From assembly GCA_013397695.1 (NCBI GenBank), contig VYZI01000068.1, positions 2,697,523 through 2,761,522 on the forward strand: a DNA stretch of 64,000 nt, written 5' to 3'. The DNA is from Centropus unirufus. Taxonomy: Eukaryota; Chordata; Aves; Cuculiformes; Centropidae. The notes beneath the pieces were generated by a model, which was not told where the DNA came from, searched no databases, and worked only from the letters and a program-made list of their open reading frames with translations. This document shows, piece after piece, positions 1-12,400 of the stretch. A program made the translations under genes and the position numbers. The number at the start of each line of letters is the position of its first letter. The stretch's first letter is position 1.

Positions 1-380
1 GCTCTCTGTTACAACTGAACACTAGTCTTTGCGGTGTAATCTGCCATTTGAGAGTAGATTGAAAACAAGTATTTTCTGGCTTGACTTAGTCCTCCTGTAT
101 TTTTTTCCCATTGTGTGTCAGGGACTGGAGGAGTAGCAGCAGTAGCTTATGCTATTGGAAGGCCCACACTTTGAAAGCCCTTCCTAAGAGGAATAGAGGG
201 CTCTCTTCATGAGGTTTTGAATTGCCAGTGTGATAAAGAAAATCAATGGAGTGAAAGAGAGAATTCAGTCTTTTGAGTTTAAACAGAAAGAAATGTAGGA
301 TTATTTTATTTGATCCAAGTTTTTCTTAACCATACAATGTATGTATCCTCTCTGAATAATGCTCTTCCTTTTATTTTTAG
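1..380 (+). other. NBEA intron, 3' part
   Basis: This is the end of the intron preceding the first exon seen. It ends in a T-rich tract and ttttatttttag acceptor at 369-380. I see no exon, repeat or other feature in it. Confidence 0.75.
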
Positions 381-443
381 GATCGAGGAGTGAAAGAAGA
401 TGAACTGCAGAGCATATTAAATTACTTACTAACAATGCACGAG
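381..443 (+). CDS. NBEA: NBEA exon 1 in window
   Basis: 63 nt, 21 codons, in frame at both ends. It starts DRGVKEDELQSIL and ends LLTMHE. The acceptor is ttttatttttag and the donor is gag|gtacat. It encodes a helix of the armadillo-like N-terminal half. The following intron is only 107 nt (444-550), very short for this gene. Confidence 0.92.
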
Positions 444-3400
444 GTACATTTCCAAAATTACCTGCCTTTTACTGTAACCTATTGTACCAGAATTATGTGA
501 AACCTGTTGTTGAAGTTAGTTTTTTAATAACGTTGATGCTTGTCACACAGGATGAAAATATTCATGATGTGCTGCAGCTGCTAGTGGCGCTAATGTCTGA
601 ACATCCAGCATCCATGATACCTGCCTTTGATCAGAGAAATGGGATACGGTAAGACAGTGAAGTGAGAAAATAATTTAAAAGTAGCTGCACTATCATCACT
701 CTCCAAATTGTTTCTTTTTTCATATAAATATCACACTTGCTGATCTTTCAAACTACAATGTTATTAACTTAGGCTATATTTTTTGTGGTTTTGATAGCTA
801 TGAGTAAAAAAATTTCCACCTAAGGTTGTCATTATGATATTTAAAGGTAAATATATGGTTGTACTTGTTTCTCAATCTCAAGTAGAATATATAATAAACA
901 AGATGCATCAACAAGCCAAGTATCTATCTCAGAATAATTCTGAATATTTCATCTTCAGACTCCTAATGTAGTCTGGACAGAAGAATAGGAAAACAAAAGG
1001 AATGACACCTTAACCTCTTAAAATCTCTCTGAGAAGATTAAAATGGCTATCTGTGGAATTCATATGTTTATCTGTTTAACAGTATAATTAATAACATCCA
1101 AATTATGAACTGATTATTCCAAGAGAAGCAGAATATTTTTTCTTTTCTTCTACCTAATTTTGTAATGCAGTTTTTTTTTAGATTAATGCATTTCTTGTTA
1201 ATAATTCAATATTTACTATGGAACATTATTCGTGTTCTGCTGAAAATACTCTAGAAAACACAAAGGGCTTGTAAAACAGGAGAATAAATACATCTACTAA
1301 CTGATAAAGTCAACCTCCGTTTTGCCAAAATACTAAGATCTTTATACAGATACTTGTGTTGTTATTCAACCATTTTTTAATACTAGTTGAAGGGAAAACT
1401 CATTGTACTCCCAGTTAAAACCTTGTGTTCTGCATGTATTTGTATTCAGATAGAATTCTTTTTCTGCCACCCTTTGAAGAAGCGTAAGACTGATCTAGAT
1501 GATTTAACACATCTTTAGGTAATGTTTGTGCACCTATATTAAACTTGTTTGATGGTGCACTCTCCGTGTTTAAACGTCTGTGTTGAAACGGTGGAGAGAA
1601 TGCACAGGAAAAATGCCCTACATAGAATTAGGCATTTGTCTGCTTAGGTTATCAGAGCATAAGAGCCTCAGAGGTCATTTGACCTCTATAATGGGATATA
1701 TAAAGGATGTATAATAGGATAAGTCCTTTCAGAAGGGGACGATATTGTCTGCTAAAATGCTATTTAGTAGAGAAACACAAAGAAGGATGTCTAAAAGCTG
1801 AATCTCAACTTATTCAAATGGAAAATTAAAATGTAAATTTAAAATATTGTTGAAGAGCAATTTAGGGGAAAGGTAATCTTTTCTGTCTCTCTCTGTCTTG
1901 AAATCAAGGCTGGTTTCCTTTCAGAAAAACTGTTGATTTTGTGCTTAAGCCAATCATATTAATTAAATAAGCAATAAATTTAATTAAGTTTTGAAGCCTT
2001 TTTAATCTGGGATTTAAAAACAGTTTTTTCTTCTACTTCAAATTTTCATTCAATGAGGATGCAGCTTCAGAGGTGTCTGGGGTTTTGTGTAACATGTTGC
2101 CACTCCTTACTTTTGACAAATGAGGTTTCACTATAAAAAACCTGTGATTAAATGCAGGTACCCTATCCTGTGTAGAAAGGACAATAAGTAGGGATTTGAA
2201 GAATAAAAAGAGATTTTTCAATAGCATTCTCCAAGAAACTTCAGGATGTGACCTTATGTGCTCCAATCTGCTTCTCTTCTCCTAAGCTACAACAGCTCAG
2301 ACTATCGTTTATTTGATTGTTCCTCGGTAGAATCATGAGAGAAGTTTTTTGCTTTCTGTTACAAAACATTGAACTGAACAAAAAACCACCATGGTTCTAA
2401 CCCAAAGAATTCATAATCAAACTCTTATGTTGTGCTTTGTGCTTTTACTATATCCTTCCATTTTCTGTAAATTGCTATTTTTACACATTTATTTATTAAG
2501 AAATATCCCTGTTCAGTGAAATACAATCTATATATATGATGTTTAGTAAAAAACTAAAAAAACTTGTTGAATTTATTTTTCTTTTTTAGAGTAATTTATA
2601 AATTATTGGCTTCCAAAAGTGAGAGCATATGGGTGCAAGCTTTGAAGGTCCTTGGATACTTTCTTAAACACTTGGGTCATAAGTAAGTGTAGTTTTAAAA
2701 ATGCTATGTTGGTGTATTTAAGTTCACAATTCTTCTTGTCTTTTTGTCATAATTACTATATATTGTTTGATAATCTCTAGAAATTACTTAAAATTATTAG
2801 GCTTTGATTAATAATTTGCATGCTCTTAATACATTGTGATAAAATTAATTTTCCTGTTATCTTTTTACTACTATGACATTTGAAAAGATACAGTGATTGC
2901 CAAATACAAACTATGCTGAAATTCAACTCTTAAAACAATTGAAAAATATTTTCAAAAAATACATTTTGTAAATATATATTTCATAGTCAGCTAATGGTAA
3001 TAAGAAACATATGAGCATCATAAAAAAATGTTGGCATTTTCAGTGTCATTGCAATAAAAATTTCAGAGCAGTATTTTTAAAAATAGCTTTAAAATGATGG
3101 AAAAAATTAAATAGAAGAGCATGTTCTTCACATGGGAAAGTTTAAGAAGAGAAAGCAAACAGCATAAGTAACTGATCATAAGAAAAGGAGGAAGAGACAT
3201 ATTTCTGTGCAAGAAATATTCACATATAAAATGTGTCAGCAAGAAATATTCTCATTTAAAAGAACTGGTATCATGACATAGATGTACTTAATCTCATCTT
3301 CCATATTTTGGTGTTAAGAAAGAACTAAAAGGCATGCAGTGTTGTGCTGCTGCTCGTTTCCCCTTCCATCTGTGGTGCTTAACTGCCTGCTGGGGTTAAC

Positions 3401-6400
3401 CCTCAAACAATATTCCGGTGGGAGATTGACCAGTGTAAAAATTAGCCATGTGCTACACTGGAGACTTCATTAAGTGAAAGCTCCTTACAAGGGAAAGGAG
3501 CTAGGAGTAGAGCCAGAGTGTAGCATTGCTAGGCATGCTTTTCACTGTAAGATCAATAAAGTATGGCTGTATAATTGAGAGGTAGTTAGCAGCGAGTATG
3601 CTCCCAAATGGGATTTTGCTTTTGAGATCCAGCAAGCCAGTGTTCTGTTAATTAATAAAGCAAATTGATAGTCCACTCAAGGATCTCCAAGGGCTTTTCG
3701 AACATTACTTACAAAAAATCATTCACATCTATAGGAGTTGGATTAAGTGAGATACCAGATGAAAGGTCTGACACGTGCAGAAGCCTGCTTGTGTCCAAAT
3801 AAGTACATTTGTTTAACTTATTAATCTCTTATCCAGTAAATTAAGTAGTGAACTCTTATTAGTGGAACATTACAAAAAAAAGGAAAAGTGAGATTTTTGA
3901 GAAGCTAAATTCAATTTCCTGGTCCTAGCATTGACTTGTAATTTTGGATGTATCAGTGTAGCTTAAATTGTTCAGTAAAAATAGTGAAATGCTTAGCATG
4001 CAAGTAAATAAATTTTTTTTTTATCTAACTGAAGTCATTGAAATCCACTTGAATATTCTGTGTAACTTTCAAAAATTTTTTTAAATCTTCATACCTCTGA
4101 ACATCTGTAGGTGGTCACATTTTACATAGTTTTCAACAAATAAACATGCCCTCCCTGCATTTTCTTGTCTTACAGCTAGTGCTTCTGAGGTGTGTCTATT
4201 TGTGCACATACATTTGTGTACATAAGCATGATTTTATGTGATTATAGCCAAATACAGGAAATGCTAAGTGACTATAAACTTATAAACAACATAAACTTAT
4301 AAATCACCTAAATTTCTATTTCACAATATGGAAAACAGGCAGTGAATTTTAATACCTGAAAGCAGAATCACCTAAAGATATGTTTTAATATGATTTATGA
4401 AATCTGAGCCAATACAATATTAATAACAAATATGTAGGTACAAACCCAATTATGATTGCTGTAGTTCATATATATCCATCTTAGATTTAGCTACAGAGGG
4501 GAGGTAACTGATTCTTGGATGAAGTGACCAGTCATATATTAGATGAAAGCGTTTGTTATCTATGATCATAGACTATTTTGTCTAATCTAACAGCTGGCAA
4601 AATCCTGTACTTTTCCTTCTCTGACATCTTTGATTCTTTCAACACCACTACTGAAAGTACAAATTTGGTTATTTACTTTGGAGTTTTATCTGCATATTTA
4701 AATGAATTTTCATTTCTGTGTGGTACATCATAGTTCACAAGATTGAATACTGGTAATTTTTCTCATAGGTAACTATGGAACTGTCACCCTGTTGTTCCCA
4801 CTCACTTCTGTACTTATTTTAAAATTATAATATANATTTCAAAAGGTCTAGAATAAAGCTAGATGATGTAAACTTGTGGTTTTATCATCACTAATCATGA
4901 AAGGGAGTTTCTTAGCTTTTGAATGCATAAAATTTGACTGTAACTTCATTGTATTTTGTCCCATTTTATATTTTTTTCCTTTTTAAATATAGATTGTTAA
5001 TAATTATTACTAATATTCATATTTGTGACATTAGGAGATACATTTAATTATGCAACTTACTGTTTATTTATATTTATGATATTATATCCAGTTTTTAAAT
5101 AATGGTGTTTTCAGACAGATGGAATTTAGTGAAGTGAGCTGCTTCCTGCTCTACTTTTTAAGATTTGAGTAGTTTTTCATCCAGCTATAAAATTCTCACT
5201 TCATTCACTTAGAAGTTGATAGCATTTTAGGATTTTATTTCCTTTGCACCGTAACATTCTATTATTTCAGGATTTATTTTGGATGCATGAGAGAATGCTA
5301 TGTAAAGAGAATGGCAGTACTGATAAATCTGTATGTGTTAGTATTTATGTTGGATGATTAGAGGTTGGATTGTCCTGAGTCCTTGAGAGAAAGACAAAAG
5401 GTGTGTTCTGCAGTGGTCACTGCAGAGCCAGCTGAGCCAGCCTGTGAACATCTTGAACTTTCTCAGCATGAGTAAGATAGAAGAGGAGTCCTTTGTCTTT
5501 TTCCACTGTGAAAATCCTGGAGGGTGATAATGATATGTCATTTGTTTTATACAAAAGCCCATGGCAAATATGGAATTGCTTTCAGAGAACCTTTGTGTAT
5601 GCTTCAATTGTATTTATATTGGGAAAGATCATAAATTTAATTTTTAATATTCACAGAATAAGAAGTTTCAGAACTTTTTAATACAACATGAAAATATTTG
5701 GCTTTGGGTGGGGGTGTATTTACTTAAAATGTTAAACATTCTTAGCATTTTCCTTATATTTTTATTTTCTCTTCCAGGAGAAAAGTTGAAATCATGCATA
5801 CTCACAGCCTTTTCACTCTTCTTGGAGAAAGGTTGATGCTGCATACAAATACAGTGACCGTTACAACATATAACACACTTTATGAGGTACAAATTATTAA
5901 ACATGGAGGTTTATTGTAAAAAATATCTCTATTGTAAAAATTATGACCTCAGAATATTGGTCAGTGCTTTACAATATCCTAATTCCCAACACTTTTTTAG
6001 AAAATATTAGATCAAAATTTTATTAAATAATTTCTTGGTCCAAAATTTATTGTGCCATGTTTTCGATATTTTTATTAACAATGTCATAATTTTTAGTCTC
6101 TATAAAACTTTTTTGCTCCTTTCCATTGCTCATTTCTATTCTTCAAGTATAAAAATGCTTTACGAAAATGTTTCATGTGGCAATGGTATAGGTTCTTCTT
6201 AACTCTTAAAAAATAAAAAAGAAATGCTGTAGTATTTAAATAAATGGTAAAAGAATATATAAAGATAAAAAATTATAAAATAAAATATATATTCTCTGTT
6301 TTAGATTTTGACAGAACAAGTATGCACCCAAGTTGTTCATAAACCACATCCAGAGCCAGATTCTACAGTGAAAATTCAGAATCCAAGTAAGCACAGTATA

Positions 6401-9400
6401 TTATGTTTGTATTATAAATGCATTGCCTAGTGGTTATAAGTGTTTTTTAAATGGTTGGAGAAGGGACAGGAATTCATTATTGTATCTCAAGTACATATGA
6501 GTTTCATTTACTACTTTTATTAGTTGCTCTCAACAACTTTTTTTTAAATGCTGTTAAAATGTGTTACGTAACTAATTTATTCTTTCAAAGTGATTCTTAA
6601 GGTGGTGGCAACGCTGTTAAAAAACTCCACGCCAAGTGCAGAACTGATGGAAGTTCGACGTTTGTTCTTATCTGATATGATAAAACTATTTAGTAATAGC
6701 CGTGAAAACAGAAGGTATGTCACTACAAATAGTATTTTCTCACCTCTCACTTGTGGGTAACAGCAATCTGTTATAGATGGGTAGAGTTTTATACTGTATG
6801 TTAAGTGGAATATATAAAAAAATTAAATTGATTGCAGTAATTTACGCTGGTTCAGCAGCTAATATTGGATTCTTCTGTTTAGAATATACTACAAATTTTT
6901 ATTCATCCTGAAGTATTATTAAGTTTCTACCATTGGGCTGAAGTTCAGGGGACATATTCCTCCTATTTTAACCATCATAATGTTAAAATATAGAAGCTTT
7001 GTTTGGATACATTTTGACCTAATTATTTCACTTTAGATGTTTACTTCAGTGTTCAGTGTGGCAGGACTGGATGTTTTCTCTGGGATACATTAACCCTAAG
7101 AACTCTGAAGAGCAGAAGATCACAGAGATGGTTTACAACATTTTCCGTATTCTCTTGTATCACGCAATAAAATATGAATGGGGAGGCTGGAGAGTGTGGG
7201 TGGATACTCTTTCTATAGCTCATTCCAAGGTAAGAAATGGCTCGTGGATGTTTTTCTAATTCTGGCAACTACCCCAATAGTGAAGACAAGATGCAAAGTG
7301 ATTTAGTGCCATCTGGTGGCTATCTCCATACATGTTAAGGTGGCATTTTTTTTTTTTGTCGTGGTAGGCCCCTTCCTGTGAAACAATTAATAAGCTGTTT
7401 ATAATATCTTGTTGAGATTCTTGGGTTTTGTCCAATTTTACGTGAAGTATTCATTCACATGATCTGTTCTTTTTGTCAAGGTTACATATGAAGCTCACAA
7501 GGAGTATCTAGCAAAAATGTATGAAGAGTACCAAAGGCAAGAGGAAGAAAACATAAAAAAGGGGAAGAAGGGGAATGTGAGCACTATCTCGGGTCTTTCC
7601 TCTCAGACAACAGGAGCAAAAGGTGGAATGGAAATTCGAGAGATAGAAGACCTTTCACAGAGCCAAAGTCCAGAAAGTGAAACGGATTACCCAGTCAGTA
7701 CAGATACGAGGGACTTGCTTATGGCTACAAAGGTGTCAGACGATGTACTTGGAAGTGCTGAGAGACCAGGAGGAGGAGTGCATGTGGAAGTTCATGACCT
7801 TTTAGTTGATATAAAAGCTGAAAAGGTAGAAGCTACTGAAGTAAAACTTGATGATATGGATTTATCACCAGAGACACTGGTAACTGGAGAAAATGGTGCA
7901 CTTGTAGAAGTTGAATCTCTTCTAGATAATGTATATAGTGCTGCTGTTGAGAAGCTGCAAAACAATGTTCATGGAAGTGTGGGTATTATTAAGAAGAATG
8001 AGGAAAAAGACAATGGACCATTAATAACTCTGGCTGATGAGAAAGATGAACCCTCTACTAATAGTACCTCATTTCTCTTTGATAAAATACCTAGTCAAGA
8101 GGAGAAACTTTTACCTGAACTTTCAAATAATCACATTTCTATTCCAAATGTGCAAGAGACACAAATGCATCTTGGTGTGAATGATGATTTGGGATTGCTT
8201 GCACATATGACGGGTAGCGTAGATATAACATGTGCTTCAAGTATAATAGAGGACAAGGAGTTCAAGATTCACACAACTTCAGATGGAACGAGTAGCATTT
8301 CTGAGAGGGAGTTGGCTTCATCGTCTAAAGGATTAGAATATGCTGAAATGACAGCCACAACTCTTGAGACAGAGTCTTCTGGTAGCAAAACTGTACCTAG
8401 TGTCGATGCAGGAAGTATAATATCAGATACAGAAAGATCTGATGATGGTAAGGAGGCGGGAAAAGAGATACGGAAGATCCAGACAACTACCACAACCCAG
8501 GCAAGTTTCAAGTGCTGTAGCCATCCATGTGTCTGATCTAATTGCTATTTGTTGCTGCTGGATAAATTAATGGTATGAGATCTGAGAGATGTTTGAAGTA
8601 TATTTCTTTAATTACATTAAAAGTGTCCATCCTCCAAGCATATTTTTCTGAAAATGCCATAAATGTGTAAGATGTGTATTGCAATTATGGATGCTGTAGT
8701 TTAAAAAAAACTTAGCTAAGAGACTCTCTCATAGATTTTCCTTATTTCTTGTGGCAGATTAATTGCTACTTTTAGAATTCTGATTCAGACTGCCTTGTTA
8801 GTCTGTCTTCAGGCTAGATGTATCCATGTTTTACTATGAGATACACACTGAGGTGTTCTTTACTTTTGCTGAGCCTTTCTCAGTGCACAGTCTCCCAGCA
8901 CTTTAGCACGCCATCTATACAGATATGCTGGCATAAATAGTCTTCATATTTGATCCTAACACAATAAAAGGAATAGTTTAGGAATCATAGAATAAAAACT
9001 GCAACTTGATTTCCAGATCAGAGATCATAAATAAAAGAAGCATTATTTACTTTCTTCTCAGAGATCCTTTCTTGTCTAGGTCACCCTCTGCAAAAGTCTG
9101 AAAACTGTGTGTTTATGAGAGCCATGACATTCTGAAAATGGGAAGGCCAGGGCAGAAGTCTGCTCTTTGAAAGAATTTGAACTCCATTTACACAGCAAAA
9201 CATAGGCTCATTTGAACTTCTGAAGCACAAAGTTAACATCCTCACTGACATTGTTTAGAGGCTGTAGCACATAATCAATGCTTGCTGTTAAGAGCATTAT
9301 TGAGTGGAAGAATTGTCTACCTTCAAGTTTTCACTAGCTTACTATAAGTCCCATATGAGCACTGGTATTGCTCTTCAAGGATTTTTAAGTCAAGCAGACT

Positions 9401-12400
9401 TCCCAAAATTATGTAAAAAGAGCCAACCAAAATTACAAAAATTGCTCTACCTGGCACTCTGTAACATGTACCAAATTACCAGAAGAAAGTCTCAGGCTCC
9501 CAACCCAGTATGCTTGAAGTACATGTTGTGATAAAAGAACACAGGTCTACCTTTCTGCGTTGTTCTTCAGAGAGAGTACTTGCAGAAAATCTCCAGTGAA
9601 TGGACATTTTAATTTATTTTAACAAGTTTCCAAAAACAGATACTTTCCCTTTAAAAGAAAAAAAAAAAAAAAAAGAAAAATGGTTGCTCAGAAAAACAGT
9701 TGCTTAGAGCAGTGTGTTCTGGCACACATAAAGAATACTCCCTTCCAAGTCTTTCTTCTATAGTGAGAACCTCTATTTTGAAGAGGAAACCAGATTAAAC
9801 TCTTGCATTCGCTGAAAAGATATTATAAAAAGAATTCTGGGTTCTTCTTTAAGTATATTTTCAAAATTATGAAAGTCTGCATGACATCAGTGTCAGACTA
9901 TCAAGCAATGTGTAGGCCTACATGTATGTAAATGTATTCTGTGTAATACAGAACAATCACTGAAAGCTCTCAACAGGAGTAGTATATCTGAGTTCCCAAA
10001 CATTTTGTCTTAAAATTAAGGCTGTCAATACCAAAGAAACTGATAAATGGGAATAAATGGGGGATATCAAGAAAAAGGAACGCTCAGTTTTAAGTGCTAT
10101 GTGAATGGCATTACTCAAATTCCCTAAAAACAGGTCTACAATCAGCTCCCCACCATAGCAATAAGAAATGAGCTGTATTTTATTCACATGGACTGAAATG
10201 AAGCATCAAATTGTACATCAAAATACAGATGGGAACTCCTGCTTACTTCTAAGAAGAGTTAATGCCTTTATCAATAGTCAATCCAATATTGAGGAATATG
10301 AGATTAACTCCTTTCTGTGTTCCCAGCTGTGAAAGACTGTAAATAGAATTGAAAGCACACTACAGAAGATTCATTGAAGGAGTTCAAATCATAGATAAGT
10401 CTAAGAAAAAAATAAAATACTTATCTAAACATAACATTAAGAAAAACATAGGAAATAAACATAGTAGTTACGATTTGGATGAAAATTCGTGAAACTGAAT
10501 GAAGGAAACTTGCCTTGCTCTTGAAATGCTGGACACAGACGCTAAACATCAGGCAAAGATCTAATAACCTTTCAAGCTCAAGTGTAATACTATTTCCATT
10601 TTTACATTGCTAGCACAAATATTTTGTCTTTTTGCTTTATAATATGCAGATTTCAAACAGTGTGTTGAGCTAAGAAAAGGAACATGTGAGCAAAGCAAGT
10701 GTAGTTTCTATTTTGGCTGTCTGAAGCTAAGATAAAGTCATTTTAAAATAACTTCAAGGATATGTTTGTATTACTTTCTTTCAGAGATGTTGTGCATTAT
10801 AAATAATTTTGTTGTTATGAATATTTGCCTCAAATTCAGTCAAAATGTCTTTGCTACTTTTTCCTTCCCGGTGTTTGCCGTCACGTCCTCTACATGTATC
10901 TTTTTCTTTTGTCTTCAAACACCAAGTGGAAACTGTTATTACCATTCCCTTTCAATACCTACATGGTCTTCACATCCACCACCTGCTGGTAGAATCTAAA
11001 GAATGTCCTGAGGACCCATAAAACTGCTAACCAATTTACAAAGTGTAACAAAATTGGCAAAATTAGATTTGGGAGACTAGACTTGGTTCTCTCACGATCC
11101 TGCTAAAAAAGACCAAATAAATGAAAATGTACACACATCAACATGTAGTTTGTCCATATTTTGAGTCAAATATTCAAAGAAAATTATCAGCACAAAAGAA
11201 TAATTGTTTCCTTTAAAAAAAGGCTCGCCTCTGCTGACCTTGTATGTGCTACACTTGGTATTTTCCGTAAATCTTCAAGTGAAGAACCTGGATGCATAGT
11301 ACACTGCTGGAACGAATGGCAACAGTTGCCCCTCAGTGCTGACTGATTTGAATTGAAGCAGTTCCACTACTGAATGATATTACTTGTCTTTGAATATCAA
11401 TATCTCATGTAGTTTGCGCTGGAGTCCAGTTGTAGCCCATCCTTTCTTCAATTCTGGGATCCATTCAAAAATGCATTGCGAAAAATTTACATGATTTTTG
11501 TCCTTCTGTTTGATATAGGCAGTACAGGGTCGATCTGTCACCCAGCAAGACCGGGATTTACGTGTTGACCTGGGATTTCGAGGAATGCCAATGACAGAAG
11601 AGCAGCGACGACAGTTTAGTCCAGGCCCACGCACAACTATGTTTCGTATTCCAGAGTTTAAATGGTCTCCTATGCACCAACGGCTCCTGACAGACTTGCT
11701 CTTCGCACTCGAAACAGATGTACATGTTTGGAGAAGGTAGGTGGTTGCTGCTTCTTTAACTCCTTCTTTGTGTTTCCATCAACAAGAAAAATTAGATGTG
11801 TTGTAGAGGGGATGTTACTGTGATAGTGGGAGGCAAAAGAGCTGGCATTAGCTGAAGTTCCTCCTGTATCTTGTATCCTCTTTTTACCCCTTCCCAGCCT
11901 GTAACACCTCTATTTCACAAGTAACGATTTTGGTTTTCTTGCAGGATGGTGTAACTCATGCATACCTAACTAAACTGCTCTTTCAGCTTCTCTTCTTTAG
12001 CATTAGAATCTGCTGCTTCTTTTTCAGATATCAGAAAGACATGGGTGTCTGCTGATAGCCATTTTTTCCAGTTGGTCAAATAAAAGAGAGCTTCTCTGCC
12101 TTCAAACCTTACAAATAAATACTCTTTCCTATAACATTTTCTGAGGAATCATTCACATATATTTTATATGAGTGTGTATATATATACACACACACATATA
12201 TATATATTTATTTTTTGCATGCCAATTCCTGCTTGTAATAATTTTGTGGTGGTTATATTGTATAACAGCAGTAACAGAGATACTCAATAACCAATTTTTA
12301 TCAGAGCCCCCAAATATAATAGGCACTTTTTACTCCTATTCTCAGGACATAATATTTAATTTTCAGAAAACTTGAGCATAGTTATGTCTAAGGAACAATT

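Larger units (their letters stand above)
8501..11518 (+). other. NBEA GC-AG intron, 3.0 kb
   Basis: AT-rich intron with a 17-base A run at 9658-9674. It has several short open frames (such as 9304-9531, 10766-10999 and 11161-11346) without recognisable products or codon bias. I see no gene or classified repeat in it. Confidence 0.8.

Noticed and set aside
3340..3440. Possible LTR fragment (ctgctggggttaaccctc)
   Set aside because: The resemblance to avian endogenous-retrovirus repeats is too short and uncertain to annotate; no ends, primer-binding site or polypurine tract seen.
8501..8536. Continuation of the exon 8 open frame to a stop at 8534-8536
   Set aside because: Similarity to NBEA ends exactly at 8500 and resumes in phase at 11519; the extra 12 codons follow a good GC donor. 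Kept only as a possible retained-intron product.
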